64,000 nucleotides of DNA, from contig NC_049984.1 of NCBI RefSeq assembly GCF_000003815.2, forward strand, positions 12,023,186 to 12,087,185, read 5' to 3'. This DNA is from Branchiostoma floridae. Taxonomy: Eukaryota; Chordata; Leptocardii; Amphioxiformes; Branchiostomatidae. Shown here piece by piece: positions 59,301-64,000 of this stretch; the stretch's first letter is position 1; every line of letters begins with the position of its first letter. The notes under the pieces were generated by a model. That model was given only the letters and a program-made list of their open reading frames with translations, was not told the DNA's origin and searched no databases. Position numbers and translations under genes: made by a program.

Positions 59301-62300
59301 TTAATTGATTAATTATTTAATTCTTAATTAATTAATTAATTTCGTCTCTTACCAGGGCGGAACCCTAATAAAAAAGGTAGAATCCACAGGTCTTTGCTGA
59401 AGTTAACATACAAAGTGTTTAAATTACTGTACCAACCTTTGCCAATCTGTACAAAGCCACAGATAATGATGAGGATGAGAGCTAACACTTTCGCCACCGT
59501 GAAGATGTCCTGTACACGTGTGGCGGCTCGGACACTGGCACAGTTGATGAATGTCAACGTCACTGCAGAACAAACGTATTTCCCAAATAAAATTAACTAT
59601 ATTACATCATCTATGCTCTTGGATAGTGAAAATTGTAGGTAGATATTCTTAGACTCTATCAGGCTCCGCAGATCGCTGGTAGAATAGTAGAAATTGGACA
59701 AATACAGTCAATAGTACTGGTCGACTCCCGTAGCGTACTATTGACTCTATTTGTCTAATGTCTACTATATTTGACCAGTGATCCGCGAAGCCTGGGAGAG
59801 GCTAGGATATCCTGGGTAATACAACAATGACAAAGTTAAAGGCAGTGATGGACCCTCACGTGCCGGCACTACTGCAGTTCTCACAGTCACCAACAGGGGT
59901 CGCGATGGAGAGTCTGTTAGCACCAAGGCCAGGGCGAGGTAAGTTCGTCAAATAAACCATATGGGAGGGCTTTTATAAAGAGTATTACAAAGTCTGAACG
60001 TATGCTATCAAGTCATCTAAACTCTCACGAACTGATACAGAATACCAAATCTCTTAGATATAAGCATGTATTGGATATGCGGGCACATTGGTTAAAAACA
60101 TTATCCATTTTAACTTCAAAATTCATCAATTAGTCAAGAAAAAACTATCTCGTGAAAAATTCACATATATAATAATCGTCCCAGTGATACTAAAAATGCT
60201 AATTTCAGGCAAGCTTAAAAGGATTTCTATGTAGTAATGTGATATCCTTCCCCTGAGGATATTTAATTGAGATACGTGTGATTGATAATCTGTATATGCA
60301 GATGAGACGCAGCTGTATGATAACTGACGTATACGTGTATTGGCTTTATAATAACACTCGGCAATGTAACCGAAAATCCACAATCCATTAACCATTAAAA
60401 GGTCTTTTCCCTTCTGCTAGTATAAACCCGTGTGTTCCAGTATCTAATCTGACCATATGCTGGCAGTACGTCACACAGGATGTGTGGTAAGGAGGGTGGT
60501 ATGAGCCTGGATATTAGACTGTTTCCAGCTCCTCGTCTCAAGGTCCAACATGCCGCAATATATGTCTTACCACAGTCTAGGGCGTTGACCTGTGTGGGCC
60601 CGAGACAAGGGAGTGGTCATGGCCGGGTAAATATCTCCGACTGATACCGGATTTGGGGATTCCCTCCAGCGGTGCAGAATAAAAAACAAACACCGAGGAC
60701 TGGGATTTATAAACTAGTGGGCGGAGCGAGAAAAACAGGTTCAACAGCTTATTTCTTTTCATTACTTGTAGATTTCCAACTCTTATGAGTCTTATGTTTC
60801 GTTCCTTGCTAGTGGGAAAGATCAGAAAGTTAACAGCAAGGTTTTATTCTAGGACCTATGATCTACCAACCTGATGAAATGATTTTCGAAAGGTTTCATT
60901 CTGACTTCGATTTCTATATGGCGGGTCGAGTATACTGTAATTATCACATACGCATACCAGACTGGGTAGTGTCAAAAGGTCATGAATATGTACATCATGT
61001 TTGTCTAAAATCCATACACTACATCTCAGCGGATTAATCTTAACACTTTCCTTTGCTTTCTGACAATATTTCTTCACTGGTTCTACACTTATCATTTTGC
61101 CCAGTTACTAATGTTAAATATAGTATTATGATATGTTATCAAATTCAGAAATAGGTTTCAGGTAACTACGCGGTTATCATGCAATCCATAGACAATCTAA
61201 ACTAACGAAAGGTCCCAGTGTTATATAGTGGTCTCACGCAGTGCGTAACAGTGCTCAATTAAAGGACTAACCGAGCTCGTGACTGTCACGAGGTGCATGG
61301 GTGCATGAACATACACTATAGGGCTGCGGGACATGCACTTAGGGGGGTGGAGTGCATTGAAGAGCAGTCTATTGATAACAGTAACGCTAATTTACCGAAA
61401 CAAAATGTGTCTTTTTCGTTAGAGAAAAATATGAAAGACTGTGCACGGAGACTAGCCTAATTAAATCTCACTCATATCAGCCCGCCCAGGACAGCAGAGT
61501 TTGTGTCACACAGACTACAAGGAGACTAAACATTATGAACTACCGAAGTCGCAACAACGTCACATGCCGAATACAACACTATACACAGAACGGTCACGGC
61601 CATGTCACATGGTTTCAGAGGACGTCTCTTCACCTCTCCCCTTCAGCCATAAATCCTAAGTGCTACGTTGCCAAAAAAAGTAGGCCAGTTGCTGCGTGGT
61701 ATCGCAAAATCACAGCATGTGATTTTTATTTAAAACAGAGTATGTTACTACGTGTTGTGTGAAACATGCGAGAGCACGGGTTACGTTAGAAAACGCGGTG
61801 CGTCAAGGCCGACGGTCACAGAAAGTCTGCACACTTACCGAGACATAGAACAGCCAGAAGCCGGATGGCAGAGTCGGGCGCATCGCACGTCGGGAAGAAC
61901 GGTTTGACGATGTAGTTGGCGAAGGTGAGCGCCACGATAGATTGTGTGGTGGGCCTGATGATGAGCAGGTTGATCCACAGGCACAGGAAGGCCAGCAGTT
62001 TACCGAAGTGTCGCCAGAACTTCTGCATGCCCGCTGACGAGCACCGCCCGGCGCAGCCCTCGAAGGCGTCCCCGAACGCCTCCAGGACATAGATGTAGTC
62101 TCCTCCCGACTTGGGGATGCTGGTGCCGAGTTCCGCGAAGCACAGCGCGCCGATGACGGTGACCACCCCGCAGATGGCCCACACGATCACCGACAGGCCC
62201 ACCGACCCGCAGTTCGCGATCACGCCGACCGGCGACACGAAGATCCCCGAGCCGATGATGGTGCCGACGATGATGGCGACCCCGTTCATCAGGGTCACCC

Positions 62301-62415
62301 TCTTTTTCATCTTCACCGACTCTTCCCCGTCTCCGTCCCCGACGTCCATTTTCTCCAGTGACGGCGTCTTCTCAGTTGCCCCGTTGCCGTGGATGTCCGG
62401 TGCCATGTTGGTCAT
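56355..62415 (-). CDS. LAT-type amino-acid transporter light chain (SLC7 family)
   Basis: Ten coding exons on the minus strand: 62415-61839, 59562-59437, 59186-59081, 58948-58904, 58749-58626, 58405-58302, 58120-58024, 57848-57699, 57274-57097 and 56416-56355, in phase, 522 aa. It is a 12-TM plasma-membrane exchanger that normally pairs with an SLC3 heavy chain. The TM1 substrate motif GSGIFVSP is at 55-62, PKSGGDY at 101-107 and the disulphide Cys in FFPTC at 177. Others are [64 protein letters not shown] and [10 protein letters not shown]. The protein ends [20 protein letters not shown]. The start is ATG 62415 (a second ATG follows at 62406). About 23 residues (around 116-138) are inserted where human LATs are short. 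SLC7A5/7/8/10 are candidate relatives; orthology is not resolved. Confidence 0.93.
59650..59810. mobile_element. Foldback MITE in the first SLC7 intron
   Basis: CAGGCTCCGCAGATCGCTGG with AATAGTAGA...GACAAATA is mirrored by TATTTGTC...TCTACTATA and CCAGTGATCCGCGAAGCCTG, around a CAATAGTA / TACTATTG core. It is non-coding. Confidence 0.65.
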
Positions 62416-64000
62416 GCGACTGTCCTGGCTGGTGCGTTTGTCTAACTGTGGGTCCTGACGGAGAGATGTCCAACCACAACCGGCGAACAACTTACGGCGG
62501 CGGGGACACACCAGGGGGGTGCTTGTGGGAGGAGCCTACGGTACCACCTGTACGAATGAGAAAAGACAAGTGGTCAGACTAGTCTAGTGGCGACAGAGAC
62601 ACCTTAGTATTTACAACATAATGTTTTCCCCCCACGCCGAGGCAAACTGTCTATCGATTACATTTGCATACATCTGATATATACGCAAATTACCTGCTTT
62701 ACTTAAAGTAAAATTGTATCCACATAAGAAAACAATAGCCTAGACTAGAGTAACCAATCGAAGAAATCTGTCACAAGTGCCTTGGTGCCGCTCTGTGTGA
62801 GGTTTATGAATATGTAGAAGCGTCATATCGCGGGGATCGCACGTGACCCACATACCCAGTTCTACAGAATGTAAACACTGGAACTCGTGACGGAGAGCAG
62901 ACAAAGATAAAATAGAAGCGCAAATAACGATCTGTTTGCCCAGGGTCGGGACTCCTTCACACTGATCTGACCCCAGGGCTTCGTCTGAAGATCCCGTGAT
63001 CTGTCGCGTTGTCTGTGGCGATATTTCTGCGTAAAGATGCCCAAAACACGGTGCCATATGTTTTGAAATACAAGATAAGGCCTCGGGAGGAAATGAGGGC
63101 TTTACTAATGTAAATAAAACATTCCCCTCCTGCTAATGTATGTATCTACAAAATTATATCATCGAGGCAGTAAATTCGTTTTTGATTATGGTCATTTTTC
63201 AGACCATTAGGTCCCTTATAAACAAATGAGGCGGAAAGACTCATGCACAGCACTATCATATCGTCAGGAACTACGAAACTGAAAGCAAAGTTTTCATACA
63301 AACGGTACCAACATTTAATACAGCAAAATAATGTGTGCTACTACTTCACAGTGAACGTGAGGCAAAAGGGGCTGCATACACAAAGGCGACTCGCTTCCAC
63401 TTCATACAGAATGTCACAAAAGGACCAAGGCAAAGAGTCCCTTTGCACGCCACTACTGTACATCAGAGGAGAGGTGTCATCGTATACAGTAACACCTCTC
63501 TTCCGTAGTAGTAGATACTGCGACCGCGCTGTGGCCGCTGTCTGGGCGGTCAAAGATTTGACAGTCGACCAATTTGAAATATCTGTCAAAGAAATAGTCT
63601 GTGTAACGCAAACTCCGCATATAGCCTCCTCCCCGCGGCAATGTAGGACGGGCCTAAGAAACGCGATTAAATCAGGCTATCAAAGAAATAGTTTCTGGAC
63701 GTTTATAATGTTTTGTTGACGGCAGGCGTCAAACCTCGGGACGTTTAAGAACCCAACACACTTATCGAGGAAAGTAGGGGTTAACCGGTGTGCTTGGCAA
63801 ACCTTATATTAGGATTAGGAACGTTAGTACTTACAGGCTCCCGTCACATGACGAGAAATCATTTCCCACAGACCTCAGTGGTTCACCCGCCATCAATCTA
63901 AATCAGACGGATGCATAACTTCCCATCCCAATCACTCTTCCTGTCAAAAGTACTTTTATTCTTAACCCAAATATTTCTCGTTACAAAAGTCAAACATCCA
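62416..64000. other. 5' flank of the SLC7 gene and right edge
   Basis: The GC-rich leader reaches to about 62540 and then becomes AT-rich. A 158-codon ATG ORF at 63243-63719 (+) shows no domain, no signal peptide and no exon borders; it is not called as a gene. Confidence 0.4.

Noticed and set aside
63243-63719. 158-codon ATG ORF (+)
   Set aside because: No recognisable domain, no exon structure and composition typical of random sequence.
1-64000. CRISPR arrays, operons, riboswitches, prokaryotic promoters
   Set aside because: The sequence is eukaryotic with spliced genes; the tandem repeats found have no spacer pattern.

Overview
The window looks like nuclear DNA of an invertebrate chordate, most likely a cephalochordate (amphioxus, Branchiostoma). 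The reasons are many short GT-AG exons, vertebrate-like single-copy families (TRIC channel, TLCD4, LAT-type SLC7, ST8Sia-type sialyltransferase), unusual innate-immune domain mixtures (LRR-Roc-COR-Death, TIR-tyrosine-kinase), and introns full of short foldback elements and tRNA-like SINE pieces. This placement is an inference. One run of exactly 100 N (15946-16045) is a scaffold gap of unknown true size. All gene models were assembled by hand from splice signals, codon phase and family similarity.

Layout. (1) 446-3140 (+): 3' part of a TRIC (TMEM38) channel, with two tandem 185-nt versions of one exon that can only be used one at a time. (2) 3.1-7.7 kb: repeats. (3) 7763-12702 (+): LRR-Roc-COR-Death protein, almost wholly in one exon. 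(4) 18467-13052 (-): ST8Sia-like sialyltransferase, convergent with the previous gene; its stem exon is present in three near-identical 534-bp units beside the assembly gap. (5) 23037-24620 (+): a 62-residue secreted or membrane microprotein in two coding exons. (6) 30749-26757 (-): a complete second TRIC channel, five coding exons, 283 aa. (7) 36407-33376 (-): TLCD4-like TLC-domain protein, 262 aa. (8) 43647-50931 (+): a large gene joining a TIR domain, a long alpha-helical region, a tyrosine-kinase-like domain with degraded catalytic motifs, and a tyrosine-rich tail; the 5' end is not resolved. (9) 62415-56355 (-): LAT-type amino-acid transporter, ten coding exons, 522 aa.

The TIR-kinase gene is the best candidate for a previously undescribed system. 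One chain would combine a TIR adaptor module with a tyrosine (pseudo)kinase and a tail carrying duplicated exons, each ending in the same Tyr-Asp-Asp motif, followed by an ITAM-like pair. Together with the Roc-COR-Death gene about 30 kb away, the window holds two signalling-type innate-immunity architectures. The TRIC pair is in opposite orientation but keeps exact exon sizes (185 and 88 nt), which indicates paralogy. Exon multiplication recurs: the TRIC exon pair, the sialyltransferase stem exon triplet and the TIR-kinase tail exon pair.

Intergenic DNA is dominated by mobile-element debris: foldback MITEs (one family with three copies, one copy with a 9-bp target duplication), a 1.2-kb element with about 43-bp inverted ends, minisatellites, tRNA-like SINE fragments and a LINE endonuclease remnant.
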